DNA of 64,000 nucleotides from Rhizobium tumorigenes (GTDB lineage: Bacteria > Pseudomonadota > Alphaproteobacteria > Rhizobiales > Rhizobiaceae), in the NCBI RefSeq assembly GCF_003240565.2, contig NZ_CP117257.1:310001-374000 (forward strand), read 5' to 3'. The notes beneath the pieces were generated by a model. It worked only from the letters and a program-made list of their open reading frames with translations. It was not told where the DNA came from and made no database searches. Below, piece after piece: positions 9,270-17,626 of the stretch. Made by a program: the position numbers and the translations under genes. How positions within the stretch are numbered: the first letter of the stretch is position 1; each line of letters opens with the position of its first letter.

Positions 9270-10019
9270 ATGAAATTTTCTGCGTCATCTTCGAATGCCG
9301 AACGCGCTCTCGACATACTGCTTCTGCTCGGAGAGGTGGGGCCAGAGGGTTACAGCCTTGCCGAGATCGCGAGCCGCATAGGCACTGCAAAACCCGCAGC
9401 ACATCGCACATTGGCAGCTATGGTGTCGAAGGGTTTTGCTGAACCAACCGAGCGTTACGGCCACTATCGACTGGGCACTGCGGTCCCGATGCTTGCGCGC
9501 CGGCAGGAAAGACTGGAGCCTCTTGTCCAGAGATATCGTCCCGGGATGACAGAATTTGCTCGCAGGACCGGGTTTAATGTCTATCTCATCGTTCAGTCTG
9601 GTATCGACGCGATCTGTGCTGAGATGATCAGCCGCTCCTCACGACATCAGTTTGCCATGGGCCTTGGTGCCCGAGTTCCAATGGGCGTGGGAGCCGGCAG
9701 CCTAGCCTTGATGTCGCTGCTTTCGGAAAATGTCGTTGAGCAGATCCTCGACGCAAATGCCGAGCGATATCAGGCACATCCTTCGATCCGTCCCGTGGAT
9801 CGTGACATTATTCGCAATCAGGTTATTGAAGCCAAGCATCGCGGATACGCAGTAAATCAGGGCTTTTTCTTTTTCGGAGAAGGCGGCGTAGGCCTGCCGC
9901 GGATGGCTTCAGGCATGTACGAGATCAATATGGCCTTCTCCTTCAATGCACCGCTCGACATGATGAATGAAGCTTGGGTCGAAGATCAGGTCGGTCAATT
10001 GCGCGAATGCCTGCCGTAA
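9270..10019 (+). CDS. IclR-family transcriptional regulator 2
   Basis: A 249-residue IclR regulator. The N-terminal helix-turn-helix (residues about 10-70) contains SLAEIASRIGTAKPAAHRTL. The effector domain contains the usual VPMGVGAGS motif and a C-terminal hydrophobic sheet. It differs clearly in sequence from the other two IclR proteins in the window, so it is not a recent duplicate. It faces the solute-binding-protein gene tail to tail, with a shared hairpin between them, and follows the oxidase gene. It may control the amidohydrolase-oxidase genes or the transporter. Confidence 0.9.
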   Translation: MKFSASSSNAERALDILLLLGEVGPEGYSLAEIASRIGTAKPAAHRTLAAMVSKGFAEPTERYGHYRLGTAVPMLARRQERLEPLVQRYRPGMTEFARRTGFNVYLIVQSGIDAICAEMISRSSRHQFAMGLGARVPMGVGAGSLALMSLLSENVVEQILDANAERYQAHPSIRPVDRDIIRNQVIEAKHRGYAVNQGFFFFGEGGVGLPRMASGMYEINMAFSFNAPLDMMNEAWVEDQVGQLRECLP

Positions 10020-10090
10020 CGTAACGCGACCCGACTGATCGGTCCGCCACTGCGACACGCTGACAAAATCGTGCCTCTTACACATAGAGA

Positions 10091-10117
10091 GGCCGGACAG
10101 CGGCTAGCTGTCCGGCC
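10091..10117. terminator. Bidirectional hairpin terminator between convergent genes
   Basis: GGCCGGACAGC (10091-10101), a five-base loop, then GCTGTCCGGCC (10107-10117) make a perfect 11-bp GC-rich stem. It lies between the ends of IclR2 (10019) and the solute-binding-protein gene (10161), where both transcripts should stop. There is no strong T-run, so termination strength is uncertain. Confidence 0.7.
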
Positions 10118-10160
10118 CCAAGGCCCTTGAGCCTTTGAATGTTAGAACGCTTACAGCGCT

Positions 10161-11729
10161 CTAGTCTTCGAAATGGGTTGCTTCAGTCACCATCGGGCCG
10201 AGAGACATCGAGCCTTTGAGGTCAAAGCCCCAGTTGAGCTTCTGAGTGTGGACCCAAACCTGGCTTGTTTCAGTGATTGGGATCGCACATACGTTTTTTA
10301 GGATCAGTCTTTGAGCCTCTTGCCACAGGGCAATTTGCTTGGCTGGATCGATCTCCGTTCTCGCTTCTCTGATCTGCTTGTCCGCGACATTGCAATGGCT
10401 GAAGTTGGTGATGCCACCCGGCTGCCCGACAATCGAGGCAGAGTCGTAGAATTGGGTGAGGAAGATGTCCGCGATGGGGAAGCGTGCCGCTCCGTAGAGA
10501 ACGACCGGGCTCAGGTCCTTGCGGATCATCTGATGCCAGCTCGCATGCTCGACGGGCTGTAACTGGATATGAATATCGCTATCTTCGGCCTGCCCCTGCA
10601 GAACCTGAGCAGTCGTTTCGTATTCCGGTAACTGGCTTGAAAGCATCGTGAACGTCAATCCGTTCGCAAAGCCGGCTTCCTTGAGAAGCGCTTTTGCTTT
10701 TTCTGGGTCGTTCGGGAAGACGCCAGCGTCCTTCAGGTAACCCAGATTGTTCGATGGGACCACGGACGTTGGGCGAATCGTGAAACGCGCACCCTTGAAT
10801 TCCGCGACTGCTTCCGGGTTGACCGCATAGGCGAGCGCCTGTCGAACACGGATATCATCGAAGGGCGGCATCGTTATGTTGATATGGAGCAAACTAACTT
10901 CAGCCGGATAGAACACGTCGATAACTGCGCCGGGTAGAGGTTCGGTCCGCTGCAGCCAGTTCTTGTTGGCGAGACCTGCGGCAGCCTCGATCTCACCAGC
11001 GACGAAAGCTAGGTCACGCGACGCATTGTTATTGATGAAGCGGTAATTCAGTGCGCTCAGCTTGGGGGCACCGCGGAAATAGTCCTTGTTTGCGGCGAAG
11101 TTGACGTTCTGCCCTGAGACGATTGACTTGACCTCGAATGGGCCAAACCCGACCGGAGCGCGAGCAAAACCGTCCTCTCGCTCTTCGAGAGCCTTCTTTG
11201 AGATGATGAAGCCGCCGGCATAGTTCGTTACAAGGCCCAGCAAGTTCGGCACGCGCCGCGCAAGTGTGATGCGGACGGTGTGAGGATCGACCGCTTCGAC
11301 CTTGTCGAAAGCCGCGAAATCGGCAGAAAATGCGGACCGCTTCGGATCGCGAGCCTTGTCGAGGCTAAACACGACGTCATCCGCGGTGACTTCGCCATAG
11401 CCAGCCTGCCATTTGACACCGGAACGCAACTTGAATGTCCATACGAGCTTGTCGTCGCTAGATTGCCAGCTCTCTGCCAAATCGGGTTCGAGCGTTGCCG
11501 GATCGGTTGATCCCGGAGCAAACCGGACGAGTGCGCCGTAAATCCATGCGACCAGAGTTCTGTCGGATGTACTCGTTGCGTAGTGCGGATCGAGTGTGCC
11601 GACATCATTTGCCGCCGCACCCAATGTCAGTGTTGTCTTGGCGGCAAATGCGGGCGAAGGCCCTATTACAGCGCCAGCAAATAGGCTGGCTAGAACCAGC
11701 GCGCCGAAACCAATTTTCGCATTTTTCAT
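10161..11729 (-). CDS. Oligopeptide-type ABC transporter solute-binding protein (SBP_bac_5)
   Basis: About 522 residues, periplasmic. An N-terminal signal peptide (basic MKNAKIG, hydrophobic core, cleavage near PAFAA) precedes an SBP_bac_5 domain with family motifs such as LEPDLAESWQSSDD, VTADDVVFSLDKA and VRQALAYAVNPEA. It captures peptides, opine-like or other amide solutes for an Opp/Dpp-type permease. The ATG at 11729 is chosen because a GAGAGGGAA ribosome-binding site precedes it; an in-frame start ten codons upstream is less likely. No permease is adjacent, so it probably serves the transporter at 152-3761. Both units share a 14-base upstream element. Confidence 0.9.
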   Translation of the reverse strand: MKNAKIGFGALVLASLFAGAVIGPSPAFAAKTTLTLGAAANDVGTLDPHYATSTSDRTLVAWIYGALVRFAPGSTDPATLEPDLAESWQSSDDKLVWTFKLRSGVKWQAGYGEVTADDVVFSLDKARDPKRSAFSADFAAFDKVEAVDPHTVRITLARRVPNLLGLVTNYAGGFIISKKALEEREDGFARAPVGFGPFEVKSIVSGQNVNFAANKDYFRGAPKLSALNYRFINNNASRDLAFVAGEIEAAAGLANKNWLQRTEPLPGAVIDVFYPAEVSLLHINITMPPFDDIRVRQALAYAVNPEAVAEFKGARFTIRPTSVVPSNNLGYLKDAGVFPNDPEKAKALLKEAGFANGLTFTMLSSQLPEYETTAQVLQGQAEDSDIHIQLQPVEHASWHQMIRKDLSPVVLYGAARFPIADIFLTQFYDSASIVGQPGGITNFSHCNVADKQIREARTEIDPAKQIALWQEAQRLILKNVCAIPITETSQVWVHTQKLNWGFDLKGSMSLGPMVTEATHFED

Positions 11730-12009
11730 GAGTTCCCTCTCCATTGAACGAAAGTGCATGCAAAAGCCCGGCCGAAACCACAGCCAACCGTCCGTAGCTC
11801 ACGACCTAAACCTCTTCAGGTTGTTAAGTTTTTCGAGGGTAAGACCCGAGCGCGCTCCAGCTACACCTCTCACCCTAGAACGACTGGTTCATAGCCAGGC
11901 GCTTAGGGGCAGTTCCCACTTTTCTTTTCGTTGCCTGAAACTCACCAGAGATTTCGGTATGTGTCAACGCAATTCTTTTATTCGATATTCTAGATCTCAG
12001 TCGTTCTAT

Positions 12010-12023
12010 TATTTAGAATTTAT
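12010..12023 (-). promoter_or_regulatory. Second copy of the 14-base element upstream of the solute-binding-protein gene
   Basis: TATTTAGAATTTAT recurs here exactly, about 280 bases before the solute-binding-protein start. A partial inverted copy of its core (ATTCTAGAT) lies some 25 bases nearer the gene, around 11983-11995. The rest of 11730-12069 shows no gene. Confidence 0.4.
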
Positions 12024-12069
12024 TAGAAGTGACGCGTAATGTCCGTGTTCCGAGTGCAGTGTAGGGAGG

Positions 12070-13554
12070 TCAGTGTTCAATGCTCAAGCAGAGATATTTG
12101 ATTTCGACATAGTCATCGATTCCGTATTTAGAACCCTCTCTGCCCTATCCCGACTGTTTGATGCCGCCGAAGGGCGCCACCTCCGTGGAAATCAGCCCTG
12201 TGTTGATCCCCACCATTCCGTATTCCAGAGCCTCCGCGACGCGGAATACCCGCGACAGATCTTTGGCATAAAAATAAGATGCCAGACCGAACTGCGTATC
12301 GTTGGCCATTTCGACAACGTCGTCTTCAGTCTCAAATCGGAATAGTGGCGCCACGGGACCGAAGGTCTCCTCCTTCGCCACTTTCATCGCGGAGGTTGCG
12401 CCTGTCAGAACGGTTGGCTGGAAAAACAGACCGCCACGCGCATCTCTCAACCCGCCAACTGATATCTCGCCCCCTTTTTCGAGTGCATCGGCAATGTGCT
12501 CCTCGACTTTGGCTACAGCCTTTTCAGTAATGAGCGGTCCAACCATGACGCCCTCCTCGAAGCCATCACCAACCTTCATTGTCGAAACACGAGCCGCGAG
12601 CTTCTCCGCGAACGCCTCATACACACCGGCCTGCACATAGAGCCGATTGGCACAAACGCAGGTCTGGCCATTGTTGCGGTATTTGGCGATCATCGCCCCC
12701 TCCACGGCCGCATCGAGATCGGCATCGTCGAAGACAATAAATGGCGCGTTGCCGCCAAGCTCCAGCCCGAGCTTCATGATCTGCTCAGCGCCTTGACGCA
12801 TTAGGATCTTGCCGACATCTGTTGAGCCGGTGAAGGTCAGCTTCCTGACCTTGTCGTTTTCGGTGAATTCTCGACCAATATCGGCCGATTTTGTCGATGT
12901 CACGACGTTGAACAAGCCAGTCGGCAGCCCGGCCCGCTCTGAAAGAATTGCGACGGCAAGAGCTGATAGAGGCGTTTCCGACGCCGGCTTCGACACGATA
13001 GAGCAGCCAGCCGCGATGGCTGGGGCGAACTTTCGCGCCAGCATGGCATTAGGGAAGTTCCAGGGTGTAATCGAGGCAACAACGCCGATCGGCTGCTTCA
13101 GTACGCAGATGCGCTTGTCCTGCTGATGACCGGGAATCGTGTCACCGTAAATGCGCTTTGCCTCTTCGCCGAACCATTCCACATAGGAGGCACCATACAG
13201 GATTTCGCCTTTAGCCTCGGGGAGTGGCTTCCCCATTTCCGTGGTCAGAATGGCAGCTAGATCATCCGCATTCGCGATTATCAGATCATACAGCCTTCGC
13301 AGGACGCCTGCTCGCTCTTTCCCTGTTTTTTTCGCCCAAAGCTTCTGCGCCTTAAAAGCTGATTCAATGGCACGAGCGGCGTCCACGCGGCTCATATCGG
13401 GCAAAACGGCGATTACGTCGCCGGTCGACGGATTGGTAACCTCGAAACTAGCACCCTTCTCACCCGTTGCTTGCCACCGGCCAGCAATGAGTGCCTTATC
13501 TGTCGCAAGCGTGGGGTCCTTGAGTTTAGATTGAAGCGAATTGGAAATAGCCAT
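12070..13554 (-). pseudogene. Succinate-semialdehyde dehydrogenase-like gene (GabD type) with a premature stop
   Basis: The product matches NAD(P)-dependent succinate-semialdehyde/aldehyde dehydrogenases over its whole length: [25 protein letters not shown] with the catalytic Glu, and GQTCVCANR with the catalytic Cys. Translation from ATG 13554 runs 469 residues and then meets TAG (12145-12147) inside the conserved C-terminal motif, right after PFGGIKQSG. The same frame continues past the stop with GREGSKYGIDDYVEIKYL and ends at TGA 12070-12072, 24 codons later. So a single base change removed the oligomerisation tail. The shortened enzyme may be unstable or partly active. Its expected role is oxidation of a semialdehyde made by an aminotransferase such as the one at 17627-18973. 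Confidence 0.85.
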
Positions 13555-13795
13555 AAATCGAACTTTTATTGCATGAGCATGTAAGCGCTCATGGCCGAGT
13601 CTGTTGTCGGAGATGCCGGTATAATCCCACACCGAGCCCGCCTCCAACGCTGCCGTCTAGAGCGTCGGGCGGTTTTTGTGAATCCGGCGATTGAACTAAG
13701 CCGCTGATCGCGGCGATTTGCGGCGGGCTTTGACGAGAGCGCCCTGACTGAGAGGATGGTTGTGTTGCAACCCACCCTTCAGACAGGAGGCCCCG

Positions 13796-14659
13796 ATGGC
13801 TGAGATAAGCCCTCTTCGCCGCCGGATGATTGAGGACATGACGATCCGCAATTTGTCCCCGGCAACCCAAAGATCCTACATCAGTGCAGTCCGGAAGTTC
13901 AGCCGCTATTTCTCCCGATCACCTGATCGGCTTAATCTCGACGACATTCGCACGTTCCAGGTTCACCTTGTCTCGACGGGGATATCGTGGGCATCGTTAA
14001 ATCAGATCGTGTGTGCTCTCCGATTTTTCTATGGCATTACCTTGGCCCAAGACGATGTCCCTGAGCGGATTCCATACGCGCGCAAACCCCGCAAGATCCC
14101 CGTTGTTCTGTCGGCGGACGAGGTGGCCCAATTTCTTGAGGCCGTCTCCAGTCTCAAGGCGCGTGTAGCGCTGACCACAGCTTATGCCGCTGGCCTCAGG
14201 GTCGGCGAGGTCTGTGGTCTGAAGATCGAGGATATCGACAGTTCCCGGATGGTGATCCATGTTCGTCATGGCAAAGGCGCCAAAGCCCGATACGTCATGC
14301 TGTCAAACGAGCTGCTGGGCATTTTACGCAGTTATTGGCGTCTATCGCGACCCACCGGGTTCCTTTTTCCAGGGCGCGATGCCGACAGGCCGATCGAACC
14401 GACCGTTTTGAACGCCGCCTGTCGTTCAGCGGTTGCCGCTACTGGCCTTTCAAAGCGGGTCACCGTCCATACGTTGCGGCATTCCTTTGCAACGCACCTT
14501 CTGGAGAACGGCACCGATATCCGGATCATCCAGGTCTTGCTTGGCCATGCCTATCTATCCAGCACTGCGCATTATGCACAGGTGTCCACCGACACCATCA
14601 GGTCGACCGCCAGTCCCCTTGACCGTTTGCGATTGGAGGTGACCCCGCCGGAAGCGTAG
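13796..14659 (+). CDS. Tyrosine recombinase (phage-integrase family) of an IS91-type element
   Basis: A 287-residue integrase. The N-terminal SAM-like DNA-binding domain (residues about 8-95) is followed by a catalytic domain with Arg in AAGLRVGEV, His-x-x-Arg in HTLRHSFATHL, GH in LLGHAYLSST, and the nucleophile Tyr in AHYAQV. An AGGAGG ribosome-binding site precedes ATG 13796. It ends four bases before the IS91-type transposase gene. This pairing is a recognised arrangement in IS91-like elements of rhizobia, where the recombinase is an accessory protein. Complete and probably functional. Confidence 0.88.
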   Translation: MAEISPLRRRMIEDMTIRNLSPATQRSYISAVRKFSRYFSRSPDRLNLDDIRTFQVHLVSTGISWASLNQIVCALRFFYGITLAQDDVPERIPYARKPRKIPVVLSADEVAQFLEAVSSLKARVALTTAYAAGLRVGEVCGLKIEDIDSSRMVIHVRHGKGAKARYVMLSNELLGILRSYWRLSRPTGFLFPGRDADRPIEPTVLNAACRSAVAATGLSKRVTVHTLRHSFATHLLENGTDIRIIQVLLGHAYLSSTAHYAQVSTDTIRSTASPLDRLRLEVTPPEA

Positions 14660-14663
14660 CAGG

Positions 14664-15851
14664 TTGCGTCCCGCCTTCGAAGTCGCCGACATCTTTCGGT
14701 GGCATGGTGGCCCTTACAGACGCGAGAACGCCGGTCATCTTGGCCGCAGCGAACGACGCGTCATGGGAGCAATAGAAGCCTGCCGGACACCCAGGCTCGG
14801 GGGTCATGTCGATGCTTGCGATCAGTGCGGCAGAACCCGCATCTCCTATAACTCATGTCGTAATCGCCACTGCCCAAAGTGTCAGGGAGCCGCTCGCAAG
14901 GATTGGGTCGACGCACGCATCGCCGATCTCTTGCCGGTCCCCTATTTCCATGTGGTCTTCACGCTACCACGTGATGTCGCTGACATCGCCTTCCAGAACA
15001 AGGCGGTCGTCTATGCATTGTTGATGCAGATCTCGGCCGAGACCCTGCAGACCATCGCAGCTAACCCCAAGTGGCTAGGCGCAGAGATCGGCGTCACCGG
15101 CGTACTTCACACCTGGGGCCAGGCGATGACCCACCATCCCCATGTCCACTGCGTCGTACCGGGCGGAGGCCTCTCACCAGACAGAACAAGGTGGATCAAT
15201 TGCCGATCGGGCTTCTTTCTACCCGTGCGCGTGCTGTCACGTCTGTTTCGCCGACGCTTCCTGACAGCTCTCGCTGAAGCCTTTGCCAAAAACGAACTCC
15301 AATTCTTCAACGAACTCGCTCATCTCAACGATAGCAAGACATTCGCCCGCCATCTTGCCCGCGCTCGCAGCATCGAATGGGTGGTCTACTCAAAGCCCCC
15401 ATTCGGCGGTCCAGATCAGGTACTTGCCTATCTTGGCCGCTACACCCATCGTGTTGCCATCGCAAACAGCCGCATCGTCCATGTCGATGACGACCATGTC
15501 GCCTTCAGATGGAAGGATTATCGTGGAGACGGTCGCGACCGTGAGAAGATCATGCGTCTTCATCCCCACGAGTTCATCCGGCGCTTTCTCCTTCATGTGC
15601 TTCCGGATGGCTTCCACCGCATGCGCCACTTTGGCTTCCTCGCCAATTGTCATCGGCGCGATCGTATCGCTCTCTGCAGAAGCCTCCTCGGCCAACCATC
15701 ACCGACAGGCGAGCGATCCCATTCGACAAAATCTCAGCAGGCCCATTCCTTCGAATGCCCCGATTGTCAGCGTCCCATGCGTCGAACTGGCGTCACCGTT
15801 GCCCCTGTACCACCGCCTCGGCCATCATCCTTCTGGTGCGATACTTCATGA
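14664..15851 (+). CDS. IS91-family transposase (HUH rolling-circle type)
   Basis: A 395-residue transposase starting at a TTG codon just after the recombinase gene. The N-terminal zinc-binding domain shows paired Cys motifs (CDQCG, then HCPKC). The HUH metal motif HPHVH follows, with PGGGLS after it, and the catalytic tyrosine region reads YLGRYTHRVAI. These enzymes nick single strands and move DNA by rolling-circle transposition, sometimes carrying flanking DNA. The C-terminus contains a further Cys pair (CPDC). The frame is intact. Confidence 0.88.
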   Translation: MRPAFEVADIFRWHGGPYRRENAGHLGRSERRVMGAIEACRTPRLGGHVDACDQCGRTRISYNSCRNRHCPKCQGAARKDWVDARIADLLPVPYFHVVFTLPRDVADIAFQNKAVVYALLMQISAETLQTIAANPKWLGAEIGVTGVLHTWGQAMTHHPHVHCVVPGGGLSPDRTRWINCRSGFFLPVRVLSRLFRRRFLTALAEAFAKNELQFFNELAHLNDSKTFARHLARARSIEWVVYSKPPFGGPDQVLAYLGRYTHRVAIANSRIVHVDDDHVAFRWKDYRGDGRDREKIMRLHPHEFIRRFLLHVLPDGFHRMRHFGFLANCHRRDRIALCRSLLGQPSPTGERSHSTKSQQAHSFECPDCQRPMRRTGVTVAPVPPPRPSSFWCDTS

Positions 15852-16238
15852 TGTCAGACAACCGCAAACATCACAGCATATTCCCACTCGTCCAGCGCTG
15901 TGCCGGCGATCGATATCGCTCGACCCCCGCAAGATCGAACCGCTTCAGATCCCGGTACATTTGGCCCACAGGTTGCAAGGTCTCCGGCAAAACGCTCCCG
16001 AATGTCCATTCTCAGGATCAGCGACACCCTCGGAGCAATCGGGACGGCATGGTTCCGGCTCCGCCGACATAGGGCCGCTTCTCAATTCCCCATAGCAGCG
16101 TCCAACAACCCGCGTCTTAGTTCAATCCGGCTTACATGAGGCCGCCCGAACCCGCCGCGCTGTCCCATGCGACCTCAAATAACCCTCCAGATTCCCTTGG
16201 CTTCGATTTTGTGATTCAACATGGCAGGAGGACTTGCC
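15852..16238. other. Non-coding right end of the IS91-type element and left part of the IS630 copy
   Basis: About 390 bases with no supported gene. It must contain the end of the IS91-type element and the leader of the IS630 transposase gene, but the junction could not be placed to the base. An AGGAGG ribosome-binding site stands just before ATG 16239. Confidence 0.5.
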
Positions 16239-17196
16239 ATGTCTCGCGCCTATTCTTCGGACCTTCGCCAGCGGATTGTTGATGCGATAACGCAGGGCGA
16301 AACGCGTCGAGCGGCGGCAGCTGCTTTCAAAGTTTCGCCCGCCACGGCGGTCCGGCTCAAACAGCGGGCGGATCGAACAGGCTCGGTCGAGCCGTCCCGG
16401 CGAGGACGGCCGAGCGGTGGCGGCAAATTAGGCCCTTACCAAGATGCCATTGTCGCCAGGGTAGAGGCACAGCCGGATATCACCATGCCCGATCTGGCGA
16501 CGTGGCTGGAAGACAAACATGGTGTGAAGGCTGATCCCTCGAACCTGTCAAAGCTGCTCTGCCGGGCGGGCTTCACGTATAAAAAAAACACTGCTGGCAT
16601 CGGAACGCGAACGCGCCGACGTGCGCCGGGAACGCTATGAGTGGCGCGAACGTCGTCAGCCCGCCATGCAAATGAGCCCCGGACGTCTCGTTTTCGTCGA
16701 CGAGACCTCGGTCAAGACCAACATGACACCGCTGCGTGGCAGGAGCAGGAGGGGCAAGCGCCTGCAGGCGGATGCCCCATTCGGCAAATGGCATACCCAG
16801 ACCTTTATTGCCGGTCTGCGCTGCGATGCGCTCACCGCCCCCTTTGTCGTCGATGGAGCCATGGATGGAGACAAGTTCGACACCTACGTGCGAACCCAAC
16901 TTGCTCCGACGCTTCAGCCGGGCGACGTGGTGATCTGGGACAACCTCAACGTCCACAAAAGCCCCCGAGCGGCGGCTGCCATCGCCGAAAGGAAGGCATG
17001 GATACTCTTCCTTCCGCGATATTCGCCAGACAACAATCCGATTGAAATGGCCTTTTCAAAGCTAAAAACACTCTTGCGAAAAATGAAAGCCAGGACTTAC
17101 GACGATCTCTGGAAAGCCGTCGGAAAAGTCTGCGACCTATTCACGCCACGGGAGTGCTGGAATTATTTCCGCCAAACTGGATGCGTTGCACATTAA
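16239..17196 (+). CDS. IS630-family transposase in two frames joined at an A8 run
   Basis: The first frame (16239-16640) gives an N-terminal helix-turn-helix region (SRAYSSDLRQRIVDA) up to LLCRAGFTYKK. The second frame continues to 17196 with the DDE catalytic domain: VFVDETSVKTNM, WDNLNVHKS and PDNNPIEMAFSKLK. The frames meet at eight A (16581-16588). With seven A the reading would run straight on as YKKTLLASERE. IS630 transposases are often made by frameshifting or RNA-polymerase slippage on such A-runs, so this may be programmed rather than a defect. A one-base insertion mutation is the alternative. Confidence 0.82.
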
Positions 17197-17307
17197 TCGC
17201 CCGACGCTCTAGCACAAAAACGTTCACCTTCTGCGCTTGTCACAAAGAAGATGTATCGCTGATTCCGGACAAAACATATTGAACGTCTGGCCGGCACACA
17301 GCACAAG

Positions 17308-17532
17308 TTAGGCTAGTGTATTAAAAACGCGCGCGGCTATTGCCGCGCCTCCGTTGAAACGAATAGTGTATAGACGGTCGGCTCCGATAGAGACGTCAGT
17401 CTCGACCTGACCAGTAAAGACGTCGTCGGTATCCGTACGCACGAACGTCAAGGCTTCCGGCCTTATCGCGACGGTGCAATCTGCACTCCCGACCGCTCCA
17501 GCGGCACATTTCAGTGAATCGGGTTTCTGCAC
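17308..17532 (-). pseudogene. C-terminal TOBE fragment of an ABC transporter ATPase
   Basis: The 74-residue frame contains a TOBE-type segment (CTVAIRPEALTFV, then FTGQVETDVSIGADRLYTIRF), the substrate-sensing C-terminal module of polyamine/sugar ABC ATPases. No ATPase core is attached. It sits about 100 bases beyond the right end of the IS630 element, so insertion and deletion may have cut it off. It is not the missing end of the intact ATPase at 20774-21865, which has its own TOBE region. Confidence 0.6.
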
Positions 17533-17575
17533 GACTGGAGCCCATTGCCCGCGAGATTGAACGGTTTTGTGCGAT

Positions 17576-17611
17576 TTAACCGCGAGCTGGCAAGTTCCGG
17601 CTCGCGGTTAA
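17576..17611 (-). terminator. Hairpin terminator after the aminotransferase gene
   Basis: TTAACCGCGAGC (17576-17587) pairs perfectly with GCTCGCGGTTAA (17600-17611) around a 12-base loop, in which GG and CC extend the stem after a mismatch. It lies 15 bases past the aminotransferase stop on the minus strand, at the end of the polyamine-type operon. Confidence 0.7.
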
Positions 17612-17626
17612 GGCGCTGCCATTCGA

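Larger units (their letters stand above)
13660..17209. mobile_element. IS630-family element carrying a nested IS91-type element
   Basis: Perfect terminal inverted repeats GAGCGTCGGGCG (13660-13671) and CGCCCGACGCTC (17198-17209) are flanked on both sides by TA, the IS630/Tc1 target duplication. The IS630 transposase occupies the right end only. The roughly 2.5 kb between the left repeat and that transposase carries a tyrosine recombinase gene and an IS91-type transposase gene. The likely history is an IS91-type element landing between the left repeat and tnp of a standard 1-kb IS630 copy. The exact inner borders (about 13690 and 16190) are estimates. Confidence 0.8.
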
